64,000 nucleotides of DNA, taken from positions 10,956,010 through 11,020,009 of the forward strand of contig OX359285.1 of assembly GCA_947179155.2 (NCBI GenBank), given 5' to 3'. Below, one piece after another: positions 48,822 through 61,205 of this stretch (position 1 is its first letter; every line of letters begins with the position of its first letter). Position numbers and translations under genes: made by a program. A model generated the notes under the pieces. It ran no database searches. It worked only from the letters and a program-made list of their open reading frames with translations, and was not told the DNA's origin. This DNA is from Hedera helix (taxonomy: Eukaryota; Streptophyta; Magnoliopsida; Apiales; Araliaceae).

Positions 48822-49180
48822 CTTAAGTTATGTTTGTTTATAAAAACATATATATTTAAGATTAGACTATTTGTATTAATTTAACAGTATTTCAGATTAT
48901 TTTATCTCATAATAAGGGATTATTAGTACCATACTGTTGGATTATTAGTCTCATAAAATTATTTAATAGTGTAAAATGAGAGGGACTATTAATGCCACAT
49001 TTTTCATAAGATTATATAATTCCTCATAATAGCTTTAGAAATAATAATAAAAATAATCCATATGACTATTTAAATGACTATTAATCCTCTATTATGATAT
49101 AATATAGTTTGAAATAGTGTTAAATTAATATAAATAATTCAATCCTAAACATATTTTTTTACGAATAAATATAGTCTTAG
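48822..49180. mobile_element. MITE with long inverted repeats
   Basis: This 359-bp AT-rich sequence has ends that are inverted repeats of about 80 bp. The left arm includes TATTAATTTAACAGTATTTC and TCATAATAAGGGATTA; the reverse complement of the right arm includes TATTAATTTAACACTATTTC and TCATAATAGAGGATTA. There is no coding capacity. The outer ends (CTTAAG / CTTAG) are blurred and I cannot define a target duplication, so the superfamily is open. Confidence 0.72.
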
Positions 49181-50462
49181 AATATTAGAATAATCTCATG
49201 AGTATACTCGATTAATCTCATGGGTATACGCCCTCTCACAAGAAATTGAAGTATAAGCTTTGTCAAAATATGCCATATCCAAGCGTTGTACATATAAAAA
49301 AATAGAAGTATGCAAAAATGTACGTCTGTTTTTCAGATTGAGGTAATACTCCTTTATAATAACATCTTTATAGTTATTACGACACATTATCATCCTTATT
49401 TTGAATATTTAATTTTCTGTAATATTATAATCTTCATATGCATCTATGTCTTGAGAAATTGACATTTAACAGAACTGCGTGTTGGGAAAAAGAAAAAGAA
49501 AAAAAACATTTTGTAAATATGCTTAATTAATTTTCACCATTTCATGAATGAAGTCAGCTTGAAATGGGCATGGCCCGCATGGGAATGATTCCGGCATATT
49601 CTAAACACGGCAATAATTAACAACTCTTTGACAGAAACTGTGGTAAGAAATCAAGTTAAAACTGCCTAAGAAACATCCACTTTCTTTGTGTTTTATACAA
49701 ATAAATAAATAAATAAATCCACTCATCTTGATTTTTGGAGGATTTTTTTACATAAATTAAGAATATATGATTTTGCCCTGAGAATTTGTGTTTAATATTA
49801 AGAATATAATACCCATAACTTTTTTAAAACATATTTAATATTTAAATATAATATATCACTATATGTAAGGAATTATCTTTACGGTGTTAATAAAACTTCT
49901 ATTGTAGCATAAATATGGTTTTTTTTATTAAAAGCATATTGATTCCTCATATATTTAGATGTGTCTATATATAAACAATCAAAGTTTTATACAGTTATTC
50001 TCAATATATACTTAAACAATATTAAACTAAAATACATTATTAATAAAATATTTATATTAAATAAAATTATTTTTATGTTAATAACGTGCTATTATACGTA
50101 TAATTTATAATTGTCAAATGGTTTCGGTCAGATTACAGCAAGAATGCGACATTTGCTTTCGGCTTCAAAAAAAATTAGCTTAAGATCTGTACCCCGTACG
50201 TTTGCATTTGGCATCTACCAACCTAGCTTATATTTATCTATATATAATGCGGGCGCACGGCTTTGTCTCTTCGAGTAGATTAAAGTTTTTTTTTTATTTT
50301 ATATAAAATTCAGTTCTTTAGTTTAAAAGTTTTTACTTTTTATTCTCAAATTTTAAATAATATTTATATTACATTTTTAAATTAAATTTTAAAATTTATT
50401 ACACAACGAGTATAAATTAAAATTATTGCAGATCCAAGGGAAGTATTATCTCAGAATTCATC
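49181..50462. other. No recognisable feature
   Basis: AT-rich intergenic sequence with an (AAAT)n run near 49700. ORFs are short and carry no motifs. No repeat shared with the rest of the window was noticed. Confidence 0.5.
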
Positions 50463-50470
50463 TTCATAGT

Positions 50471-51008
50471 CAGGGGCGAAAAGCCACAGGCTCAGACGTG
50501 GGATCAATTGACCCCACTGATTGTTTTTGTTTTATTTTATAATATATGATAAAATTTAAATGTTATATATAAATTGATCCCATTGAAATTTTACAAAAAT
50601 ATTAATATACTGGGTCAAATTCAAAATTTATAATTTTCTCACTTAAATTTCAATCTCATATCATTCTTATTTCCTCTATATATGTATATTCATAAAATCT
50701 TCTTAACCTAATTAATAATTTATTTTATATTATTATTTGAAGAATTAATTATTTATAAATAATTTGTCTTTAAAAAAATCTATTAGGTATTAATAGAGTG
50801 CATATACACATGCATATAAATATATATAGAGTTAATAATTATTATATTATTATTGTCATCAAATATATATTTTATATATGTAGTCTAAAAGTATAAAATT
50901 ATTTAAAAAAATTAGTTCGAGGGCACTGCCTCCGAACCCCCCGCTAAATTATTTATAACCATCTAATAATTTTGACACCACTAAAATATTTTCCGGACTT
51001 CGCCACTG
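50471..51008. mobile_element. hAT-like non-autonomous DNA transposon
   Basis: This 538-bp element has short terminal inverted repeats (CAGGGGCGAA at the left, reverse complement of the right CAGTGGCGAA). It is flanked by an imperfect 8-bp duplication (TTCATAGT, 50463-50470; CTCGTAGT, 51009-51016; six of eight match). CAGGGGCG-type ends and 8-bp duplications are typical of plant hAT elements. No transposase is encoded. Confidence 0.7.
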
Positions 51009-51016
51009 CTCGTAGT

Positions 51017-52258
51017 CATAGATGCGATGCAACTGAGATTGCAGCTAGTAGTGTACAAGACAAGTCCCATGAACTATTATCTAGCACTTATGTTAATACT
51101 AGTTATTTGTTACAGAAGCAAAGCAGTCACCCTTTGAAGTGCGAACTATTATCGAGCACTCTTACTATTTTCTTCACCACACCTAATTAAATTTATGAAC
51201 TTTTTTATTCTTCCTATTTACATTATTCTTTTGTTCCTTTTTATCGTTCTTCATGTGTAGATCTCGAAGTTTCGAATAGAGCATATTAGCATAACCATAA
51301 CCAAATCAATATATCCAAGTCATGATTGATGAACATTTCGTTTACTACAGACACAGAATTTCATGTTATATGTGCAGTGACCAATCATTGTTATTTAGGA
51401 ACAAAGGATGACTATTCGAATTAATTGGAGCAGTTTCGAAAATTGGAGTCAAATGGTTTATTATTATTGTTATTATTTGGGGCTTGATTTGCAGCAGATG
51501 AGGAAGCTTGATTATTGATTACAACATTAGCATAACTCGGTTGAGCATTACCAAAAGCCATGAAGATAGATTGAATCGTGAAGAAGATAATGAGAAAAAA
51601 TGACAATGAATTATACCAATACAATTTTAGCAATTTCAGATAGTTAGAAATCTGTTAAAACAGTTATGATCCTATTCATTGACTCCCATAATTGGGAATA
51701 TTGCACCATGGTGTGACTATGTTTGTGCAACATAGTGTGCAGAAGCACCATGATGTGCTGCTGAGGATGCAGTTGAAGCAGCTGAGATAGTCCGTTTCAT
51801 AAAAAAGGTATATTAATGTCCAAGTTTTTGTGCACAATTTTGACAGCTACTATATTTGTAGAACTACCTCTTAGTTTGTTACAAATAAGCGAGCACAAAA
51901 ACTTTTCAGCTAAAATTTTGATCAAAGCCATGTCCCAACTTCCATAACATATGATTTGGTTTTGTGTTCACTAGTTCACGAGGTTCCACGGATTGCATAG
52001 TGCCCTCGAAATCTTTTTTGTATATTGATTATGTGGAATATGCTTGATGTAGGTGTTTGACAGAACATATGGCTGCTATGGCAGTTTCATCTATTTCATC
52101 CATCATTAATGCCCAATGATTTGTCCATTTACCCATGCTTCACCTTTTCCCATCCCACCATGTTCAGTGCAATTGGGTTATTTCCAGCAAGGGGTCATCA
52201 AAAGTTGTCATAAACCAACTTCTTCCTTTCTCTATGTTAGTATCTAAAAATTAAGTCA
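51017..52258. other. Unassigned; possible decayed Copia gag start on the minus strand
   Basis: A minus-strand ORF at 51421-51633 encodes an Asn/Ala/Ser-rich segment (AFGNAQPSYANVVINNQASS). Low-complexity N-termini of this kind occur at the start of some plant Copia gag proteins, but no core domain follows. Nothing else is recognised in this stretch. Confidence 0.25.
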
Positions 52259-52310
52259 GTCCCACATCAGCTGTTTAGAAAAAACTCAGAGCAGCATAAG
52301 ACTATAAATA
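52258..52310 (+). promoter_or_regulatory. snRNA-type promoter motif pair (USE and TATA box)
   Basis: AGTCCCACATC at 52258-52268 matches the plant upstream sequence element (RTCCCACATCG) except for the last base. TATAAATA at 52303-52310 follows 34 bases later, the four-helical-turn spacing used by RNA polymerase II snRNA genes in plants. Transcription would begin near 52335-52345, but I recognise no U-snRNA there, so it may drive an unknown small RNA, be a dead copy, or be coincidental. Confidence 0.45.
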
Positions 52311-54328
52311 AGCCAATAGACCCTCTGCTATACTAAAGTTTACCCAAGCTTGGGCCTCCATTGAAATCTAGAAGAGTGCTAGCCTAAGTCTTATCCAAGT
52401 GGGGAAGGTCTGGCTCGGTCTGGCCTGCAGGCACAAATAGGTTGGGTTTTTATAAGATAAATTCGGCCTGGCCTAGTCCGGAGGTTCTAAAATTAAGGTC
52501 CGGCTTAGCCTGGTCAAAGCCTAGTAGGCTTGGGTCGGACCAAGTCAGTCCGACCTATTGTGCATCACTAGGAGAGCATGGTGCGGTTTGAAACTCAAAT
52601 TACTGCACAGGTGCGATTTGAAAAATCTAAAACCACACATGAAACCGCTTGTGATTTGTGCGGTGTAGTTTTGAAGTGTGTGATACAGTTTCATTTGGTA
52701 CAGTTTCAATTTCAAAACCAATTAAAACAATTAAATTTTATGTAATTTAAATTAACAATTTAGCATCACACTATTAAATACTACTTTGATAACATACACA
52801 ACCATACTTATGCAATCTTGTATACGTAGCTATCTTTATAAAACTATCTAAACATGAGGATAAAATGGTAAAAAAAACTATTTTATATTAGAAACACAAG
52901 ACAACATGATGTTACTTGGGGACTCTAATTTTGGCACAGAGTACCTCACATCTAAAACAAAACAAAATGACATAACAATGTCAATTTTCCAACAGCTCTA
53001 ACAGAAAAATGGAAGAGTAATATGGATAAATTCAACAAATCATCAAGGTACTAAAACCAATAACTTCATTTGTGGATTAAAAAAAAAAAAAGCTTCACAA
53101 AATTCTTAATTAACGCCATCAAGCTATCTGAGAATCTCTTAGTTGGGCACCATCTCTAGCATTTAACTAACACTTAGGTATGGAGATAATCACAAGTGCC
53201 AGAAAATTAAGTAATTAAAAAATGAACAAATTATGACATATATAAACCTACTCAAACATTAGTTTGAGAATTACTAACAGTCGTAACTATGCTAAATCTA
53301 AAAATCTTAACAAGAGCGTTAAACCATGCCACAAAATAGGACAAAACTAGCAGCATAATTTACCCTTGGCAAAACTTGTTTTTTTCACCATTGAACTTGT
53401 TGTGTTTTATGTGTTAAGCCACTGAACTTTTAATTTCTGTAATTAGACCATTATACTAATTAAATTTTTTTAATCAAGTCATTTTGTTAAAATCAGTTAA
53501 CAGACGTTAGCTGATTTATTGATGTGGTTTTTTTTTTCTAAAACAAAGAATGACATGGAAAAACCATGTAGCAATTTTTTTCTACATGGCAACCAAAAAA
53601 AATAAATAAATAATGACATGTCTTTTTCTTTCTTCTCCTTCTTTTCTCTAATTTACCTCTCTCTCTGCCCTTTTTCTTTTGGGTTTTCCCCTCTCTCTCC
53701 TCTCATCCTCATGTGGCTTATAGATTGTGTTTGTAGATTGTTAGATGCAAGTACAAATTGAATTTTTAGAAGAAAACGTAGAAAATATGTATATAATAAC
53801 AATAATAATGATGCGCGTGCGTGTGTTGGTGTAAAGGGTTTAACCCTTTTGCGTATCTATTTCTTTTTCATTCTTTTCCTGGTGGTGTTATTGTTGTAGC
53901 TGATCTGTTGATATTTGAAAGGCTATGATGATAAATGTTTCTAGTAATTTCTTGAGCAAATCAGGGCATTATGGATCTAGCCCGTATCTTGGCAGAGCAA
54001 CAAATCAAATGGCATTTCAGATGCAACTACTGTTGTTGCTGCCATGGCGGTGTCACATCCTCTGTCCTGATCACATATATACAGATTTGAGCCTCTAGTG
54101 TGAATCTCGAATTCAATGATCTTGAAATTGATAAATGTACATATGCTACCTTAGTGATAACCTTATAAGACATATAAGCTTGGACGCTATTGCCCATTTT
54201 AGCAGGATCAATGACTGATACTGATAAATATGGAGGATGAGAAGATGGGGATCTAGGGCTTTATGAAGAACTCCTTTGCTGCATATTGCATATATAATTC
54301 AAACAAAAAACACATGTATACAAACAGT
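52311..54328. other. Unassigned intergenic sequence with transposon-like motifs
   Basis: 52400-52560 is rich in GGCCTGG/TCCGGC-type words. 52570-52700 repeats GTGCGGTTTG and its complement. Both are reminiscent of plant hAT-derived MITEs, without clear ends. 53390-53530 carries sequence of the kind common in Mutator-like elements (CACTGAACTTTTAATTTCTG). I see no gene. Confidence 0.3.
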
Positions 54329-55084
54329 TGTAGACACCCAAACTTTTCCACTTGTCTTTTAACCATGGCAGGGGCAAAATTGTCATTTCACCCAAACATC
54401 CGAGCAATGATTGCAGACCTTAGTCCGTGTATTCCAAGTTGTCACAACAAGCCACGATTGAAGCTATTACGACAATTCCTAAGCATCGGATTAAGCAAGG
54501 CAAGACGAGTGATTGACTGACATCTTCAAGGGGACATGTTGGGATTGGCTCATACTTCTGTGAATTCGATTAATGGTCGCTACAATAGAGTAGTCAGGGG
54601 TCTCGCTCTCTGGTGAGCAAATGGCTGCCCAGCTTACCGATGAGCTAGTGGGGGTTGTAAGGAGCAACACCCCCTAGAAGCCAATCACAAGATTCAAAGT
54701 TGTTCAAGTCTCATTTCATTACGTAGCTCTTAGAAAGAGCTTTTCGAAAAGGTATAGCACGTCTCCTAACTCTTTTCGGATTGTAAGTTATGAACATTCC
54801 AACCCGAAAGACGAAACCCGACAATGTCGCACGAAAATTGAGGTGCAAGGGACCTGCTTATCCAGTTGTAGAAGGATCTGTAGCCGACAGCAGATGGATC
54901 TGCGGGTAGGCACTATTGGATCTGCGAGTGGCTATGCAGTCTATAAATAGTTGAAATCAACTCATTTTTTAAAGAGAACAATTTTGTAGTGAGAGAAGCT
55001 CCCAAAAAAATTAAAGAGAAGATCCGGTTTTACAGAGAAAAATAGCTAGTTTAGAGAGAGAAAATACCAGAAAATCATAGATCT
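54329..55084 (+). repeat. Start of an LTR interrupted by A2
   Basis: It begins TGTAGACACCC, a common Gypsy LTR start. It has a TATA-like TCTATAAATAG at about 54938, followed by an AG-rich leader, and is cut at 55084 by the 5' LTR of A2. The second half would lie right of the window. An ORF at 54263-54520 crosses the proposed LTR start and is not supported as a gene. Family assignment is from appearance only. Confidence 0.5.
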
Positions 55085-55834
55085 TGTAAGACCCCGAATT
55101 TTATGAAATATAAAACTTAATTTTTCTTCATATATTTTTTCATGAAACAGTAAGTGGTTAAATTGATAAAGTTAAGAGTTAAGGATGTTATGTGTAAATT
55201 ATATTATGTCGGACAATATTCTTTTGGTCGGGAAATATTCGTATGACGGCGCCGTACAAACCAATTATTAGTGGACCCCACAAAGAATAATTGTCGGATA
55301 TAGAAAATGACATAAACAATTTTTAAATGGTCAATGGTATTATTACTTTTAATTGTTAAAATATCCGGTGGTAAAAGAATAGTAATATACGGTATTACAA
55401 GTAACATACGGTATTGCACAGTAGCACACGGTATTGCATAGTAGCACACGGCATTGCACAGTGTTTCGTATTATTAAACTGATAAAATGGTTATCGTACA
55501 ATATTTGACTTTATTGTCACATGCACAATAATTCATGTTATTAAATTGATAATTGTCACAGTAGCATATGCACAGTAATTCACATTATTAAATCAATAAT
55601 TGTCATGACACAGTAATGTATTCCTTCTTTTACATGTTTTCTGCATTATTGTTCTCTCTACTATGGTGTTATTTAAACAGTTATATTTCATTAATTAATT
55701 GACTTGATATCTAACTCAGAAAGCCAACTACACTGTATTTATAACAATTAGTCATAATAATAAATATGTATGAATTATTGTTGAATAATTGAATTGATAA
55801 AGTTATTTGTTTATAATATAAAGTTAGGTGATAT

Positions 55835-56110
55835 AAAATGAATGGTATAGATTAAAGATAATATAGAATTTGAAATGGATGATGTAGATTAAAAGATGAT
55901 ATTTAAATGAATGGTTTAGATTAAGAAAATCTTAAAAGATAAAATGAATGGTATAGATTAAAGATAATATAGAATTTGAAATGGATGATGTAGATTAAAA
56001 TATGATATTTAAATGAATGGTTTAGATTAAAGAAATCTTAAAAGATGAAATGAATGGTATAGATTAAACATTATCTTGAAATGAACGGTTTGGATTAAAT
56101 TAGAAAATCT
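55835..56110 (+). repeat. 106-bp tandem repeat in the A2 LTR
   Basis: Units starting AAAATGAATGGTATAG at 55835 and 55941 are nearly identical; a third, partial and more diverged unit starts at 56047. The 3' LTR has the same array from about 63662. Confidence 0.93.
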
Positions 56111-56416
56111 TGGTTATGATAAGATTCTTGGCTATAAATAGAGGCCATAACTTAAGGATTTTTCATAAACTTCCTTACTTGTTCTTTCTTTCTCTCTCTA
56201 AATACTTCTTGTGAAAGTTCTCTCTAAGTGTGCTTAAGTCATCTTGAGTATTTGTGAAGATCTATAAGTGTACGTGTACTGTTCAAGTTAATCAACCTCA
56301 TTTAAATCAATATCCAGTCACGTGTTAAGGTAAGGGAATGTCATTATTTGATTCTCGAAAATAATATCGTTTCTTTCTTACTCATAAAATGTGTCTTTTA
56401 TTTCCATGTATTAATT

Positions 56417-56706
56417 TGTGGGAATAACCTTACGGCGCGGATTACCGCCTGTTGGTGAATAACCTTTCGTATTCATTCCTTATTAATCTCTGAGAATAAC
56501 TTTACTGCGCGGATTACCGCATGTTTGGTGAATGACTCTTCGTATTCAATTTTTATTAAATTGTGGGAATAACCTTACGGTGCGGATTACTGTCTGTTGG
56601 TGAATAACCTTTCGTATTCATTTCTTATTAATCTCTGAGAACAACCTGACTACGCGGATTACCGCATGTTTGGTGAATTACTCTTTGTATTCATTTCTTA
56701 TTTGTC
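56417..56706 (+). repeat. 145-bp dimeric tandem repeat in the A2 LTR
   Basis: Two units start TGTGGGAATAACCTTACGG at 56417 and 56562. Each is itself two related halves of about 72 bp (GCGGATTACCGC ... TTGGTGAAT ... CGTATTCA), an alternating A-B-A-B order. Confidence 0.9.
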
Positions 56707-58058
56707 TCTTGTGGAAATAATTTGTTTACACGAATTATCACATGACACTTTTATTCCATATTTGTTTGTAATATCATTTTCTTTCATATTCGTAAGTGAT
56801 ATTATTTTCCTTTGTATTCATAAGGGATACCATCTTTTTCATCTTCCATTATTCAAACTTACTATGGTAAGGGATATTAATTTCCTTCACCTTTTGTTAA
56901 TCAAACCTGCTACGGTAAGGGATATATTTTCTTTCATACACCTAAATCGAAACTTATTATGGAACTATTGCTTCTATAATTCCTGAAAATATTATATGTT
57001 CCATAATAGTTGCACTTCATCATTTCAATTGAACCATCTTATTTACGTGAACCTTTCTATTGAACTGTAACCGTTATTCTGAACTGTGGATCTTGAGTAT
57101 CATTTTTAAATTTCACTCCACATCATGTTGACAATTTGGATATTATTTGAATCAGCACAAAGTAAACTTCTGATACTTATTGTTTATCATATTTCTTCTG
57201 TTCATCATTTATATCATTCTAAATCAAGTTGTTGTGAATATCTGTGGCCGGAGGCACAGATGTGATATAATTGTTGAACAGATGATAGGTTAAAGGCGAT
57301 ATAATAAGTTAAAGGCGATACATCTGTTCGGTGTCTTTTATGGCACGTGGTGAATGTTCTCTTTGGCTCGTAGTGCAAATATGAACTGTTGTTTGGTATG
57401 ATTATAACCAAAGGCTGAATCTGGTATAATCATGACCGTTGGTGTTATATTGAATGTCTTTGGCCCGTAGTGCAAAGATGAACTGTTGATCTGCATGATT
57501 ATGATCAAGAACTGTGAATTTGTATTATCTTGACTAATAGTATTTCAGATGATAAAAGTTTATGATGTTTTTCCTAAAAAGAGAACCGAGTGGACATTAT
57601 AGTCTGCATTATTCTTCTAATAGATTGTTCATTCCGCTGTTATTATTGATCTGAACATTATTCAAGAATTTAACTGCAATTTTTGATATAAACCTTGTAG
57701 TCTATTGTATTATATCAAGAACTCAATTGTTGAAGACTAATGATAATTTATTTGTCATTATCTTAGTCATGATATTCTTTATTGGGCTATTTGAGCTCAC
57801 CCTTTCTTTTGTTCCATTGTTTTTCAACAGGAGATGGAAATATAGCTGGGTCTAGCCGGGGAATAGTGTGAGAGTCTGAGGAATAGCTATCGTAGTCTTC
57901 ACGCGTTGTAAAATAGTGTGATAATAATAGTGAAGACTTAGTTGTGTATTATTATACACTGTATTGTTGAACGTTGTTCTACCTTATAATAATTTTGTTA
58001 TAGTCTTTTGACGACTCAAGTTTGGGTTGTATGGGCCCAGATTTGGGGGCGTCACAGT

Positions 58059-58070
58059 TGGCATCAGAGC
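58059..58070 (+). other. Primer-binding site of A2
   Basis: TGGCATCAGAGC has one mismatch to the initiator tRNA-Met complement and lies two bases after the LTR. Confidence 0.92.
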
Positions 58071-58256
58071 TTAGGGATATGATCTTTAATGGAGATCTGG
58101 AGTTAGAACTAGGAGGGGAGAGACGAATAAAATCAATCACTAGTGTGTCCTACCTAAATTAGATTTTGTTATCTAATGAATCGATTTGAATGTAGGAACA
58201 TGAAGAGATGAGTCAGTTTGTTTGAACTAACAATTATTTTGTGACAACAGTTTAGT

Positions 58257-59225
58257 ATGGCATCTGGAAATCAAGAGGTTAACTATGGAATACCTGAAGC
58301 GAATGTAGCCGAGAATCAAGAGGCCCCAAACAATCCTCCTGCCAACTCAGGAAATAATGTTCCTGATAACATGATGAACGATGGATTCTTTAGGAATTTC
58401 ATGCAGTTCATACAGAATCAAGCAAGAGGAAATCCAGTCAATAATAACGGTAGAAACACTGGTAATTTGAGGCTGGTCACTGTCAAGCAATTTAAAGAAA
58501 TAGGAACACCTGATTTCAACGGGAAGCCTGACCCACTCAAAGCGGAGGCATGGCTGAAGCAGACGACAAAAATACTTGATGTCTTACAATGCGCTGATGA
58601 TCAGAAGGTGTCATTCGCCACTTTTATGTTACGAGGTGAGGCAGACCATTGGTGGGAAGCGGTAAAACGTATCAACCCTTCAGCACTCGAAATGTCTTGG
58701 ATAGAATTCGAAGAACTGTTTAACGAGAAGTATTTCCCAAAAAGCATCCACCATATGAAAGAGGTAGAATTCATTAAGCTGGAGCAGGAAAACATGACAA
58801 TCTCCCAATATGAAGCTAAGTTTGCCGAGTTATCTCGCTTTGCCACTCATCTAGTGGATGACGAAGCACGAATGAGTCGGATGTTCCTACGAGGTTTGAG
58901 ATTCAAAATTCGTCAACAACTTAGCTCTCATAAATTTAGTTTGTATTCAGATATTGTGGATAGGGCTCAAAGGGAGGAGCAAACAGATGAAACATTGCAG
59001 CCAAGAATCAATGATCAGCATAGAGAAAGGAATGACAACAACCACAGGAACGAGAACCATCGAGAAGGTAACTAGCACTTCGGTGGTAATTCCACATCGA
59101 ATAACAGAAGAGGAGAATCCAGTGGGAACAATTTCAAAAGAAAGAGATTCCATAATAATTATGGAAGGGCACCGGCACCAGTACCAGCACCGACCCCAGT
59201 TTTAAGGGGAGAAGATCAACCACCA
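58257..59225 (+). pseudogene. gag of A2, interrupted by one TAG
   Basis: The gag precursor (capsid and nucleocapsid) packages element RNA into virus-like particles in the cytoplasm. The ATG at 58257 is the first in the leader that opens the long frame. An Asn-rich N-terminus precedes the Retrotrans_gag core at about residues 95-205 (AEAWLKQTTKIL, GEADHWWEAVK, FNEKYFPKS, MTISQYEAKFAELSRFA). A basic, His/Arg-rich tail follows. TAG at 59073-59075 stops translation after 272 codons; the same frame stays open across it into the zinc knuckles and pol, with no frameshift. In the A1 relative the aligned region reads on without a stop. The site fits a CAG-to-TAG change, though programmed readthrough cannot be excluded. 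Confidence 0.87.
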
Positions 59226-61205
59226 GTGAGATGCTATAGGTGTGGTCAGGAAGGTCACATCAGCCCAAACTGTACACAGCAGTCCAAAAAGTGCTACAGT
59301 TGTGGGAAAGAGGGTCATGTTGCGCGGTTTTGTCCTGCCACAAAATCAAGTCTAGCTGCAATGATGATACCAAAAGCTAGCGCGGATAAAGGAAAATATG
59401 TAGTTCAAGGGAGAGCTTTTGTTGTGACATCCCAAATGGCACGAAACTCGAACAAGGTGATAACCGGTAAGCTATTCATAAATTCTCGTGAAGTCTACGC
59501 TTTGTTAGATACTGGCTCTACCCATTCTTTTATCTCACCTGCATGTGCTCAATGTTTAAACTTAACTCCTGAAAATTTGGAATTTGACTTATCAGTTGAA
59601 ACCCCATTAGGAGAAATGACTATTACATCTATTGTCTATAAATCTTGCCTAGTTCAAATCAACAACATCACATTACCTGTTGACCTTATTTCTTTGGAGA
59701 TGCATGAATTTGATGTGATTTTAGGAATTGATTGGTTGACTACCCATCATGCTAAAATTGATTGTTTTCATAAGATTATTAGTTTTCATATTCCTAATCA
59801 TCCTATCATGCAAATTCAAGCAACTAAACCATTGAAATCTATAACTGTTATTTCTAGCCATAAAGTCATTCGTTTATTGAAAAACGGATGTCAAGCCTTT
59901 TTAGCTCATGTCACTGATTTGAACAAAAATACGTCAAACTTGAATAATATTCTCATTGTTAATGAGTTTCCTGACATTTTTCCTGAAGAACTTCCTGCCT
60001 TACCCCCAAACCGTGAAATTGAATTTTGCATTGATCTTGAACCTGGTACCAAGCCCATTTCCAAAGCTCCATACCGAATGGCTCCCATTAAACTTCAAGA
60101 GTTAAAAGTCCAACTACAGGAATTGTTGGATACCGGTTTCATTCGTCCGAGTGCATCACCTTGGGGTGATCCTGTCCTATTTGTGAAGGAGAAAGACGGG
60201 AGTATGAGATTGTGCATTGACTACCAAGAATTGAACCATGTCACCATCAAAAACAGGTACCTGTTACCTCGGATTGATGACATGTTTGATCAATTGCAAG
60301 GTGCTCAACATTTCTCAAAGATTGATCTACGTTCTGGATATCATCAGTTAAAGGTTAAAGCTGAGGACATTCCAAAGACTGCTTTCAGAACTCGTTATGG
60401 GCATTATGAGTTCTTAGTCATGCCTTTTGGACTAACTAATGCTCCTGCAGCTTTCATGGACATGATGAACCGGATATTCAAGGAACATTTGGATCATTTT
60501 GTAGTTGTCTTTATTGATGACATTCTCATATACTCCAAGAGTCGTGAGGATCATGAACAATACCTGAGATTAATACTCCAAAAGCTACGTGAGAACAAGT
60601 TGTATGCCAAGCTGAAGAAGTGTGAGTTTTGGCTTGAGGAAGTCACGTTCCTTGGGCATGTGATTTCCAGTAAGGGAATATCAGTTGATCCTGCAAAGAT
60701 CGAAGCCATATTAAATTGGGAGCAACCTCGGTCAGTAACTGAAGTCCGAAGTTTTCTGGGCTTAGCTGGTTATTATCGGAGATTCGTAGAAGGATTTTCT
60801 CGAATCGCCACTCCATTAACTCAGCTGACTCGGAAAAGTACAAAATTCATATGGAACGAGGAATGCGAGAAAAGTTTTCAAGAACTCAAGAAGAGACTTA
60901 TTTCAGCTCATGTTCTGACCATACCATCAGGATCAGGAGAATTTGTTATCTACAGCGATGCTTCAGGCAAAGGTCTAGGTTGTGTCCTTATGCAACATGG
61001 AAAGGTTATAGCCTATGCCTCTCGACAACTCAAAGATTATGAGAAAAATTATCCTACTCATGATCTAGAGTTGGCAGCAGTCGTTTTCGCGTTGAAGATC
61101 TGGAGACACTACTTGTACGGAGAAAAAGTGGATATCTATACGGATCATAAAAGTCTCAAGTATTTCTTCACCCAGAAGGAACTCAACATGCGACAACGAA
61201 GTTAG
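59226..61205 (+). pseudogene. A2 pol part 1: zinc knuckles, protease, RT, RNase H
   Basis: In frame with gag and 659 codons long. Two CCHC knuckles (CYRCGQEGHISPNC, CYSCGKEGHVARFC) are at residues 3-36. The aspartic protease has its active site LLDTGSTHSFIS at about residue 95. RT runs from about 300 to 480, with the catalytic FIDDILIYS at about 428 and LPRIDDMFDQLQGA, FSKIDLRSGYHQ upstream. RNase H starts at about 575 (YSDASGKGLG, then YTDHKSLKYF). All key residues are present. TAG at 61203-61205 falls in the segment joining RNase H to integrase, at a position usually Trp. The frame is open on both sides. The order RT-RNase H-integrase is that of Ty3/Gypsy. Confidence 0.92.

Larger units (their letters stand above)
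55085..58056 (+). repeat. 5' LTR of A2
   Basis: It is 2,972 bp, TGTAAGACCCC to GTCACA. It includes a short CACGGTATTGCA repeat (55390-55465), the 106-bp and 145-bp tandem repeats, and a TATA-like GGCTATAAATAGAGG at about 56130 followed by the likely transcription start. The last 1.3 kb matches the A1 LTRs. Confidence 0.95.

Noticed and set aside
52360..52700. GGCCTGG-rich stretch and GTGCGGTTTG repeats as separate hAT-type MITEs
   Set aside because: I could not find paired terminal repeats or target duplications, so no element boundaries are claimed.
54263..54520. 85-codon ORF with a plausible-looking protein
   Set aside because: It crosses the proposed start of an LTR (TGTAGACACCC at 54329) and shows no domain; probably chance.
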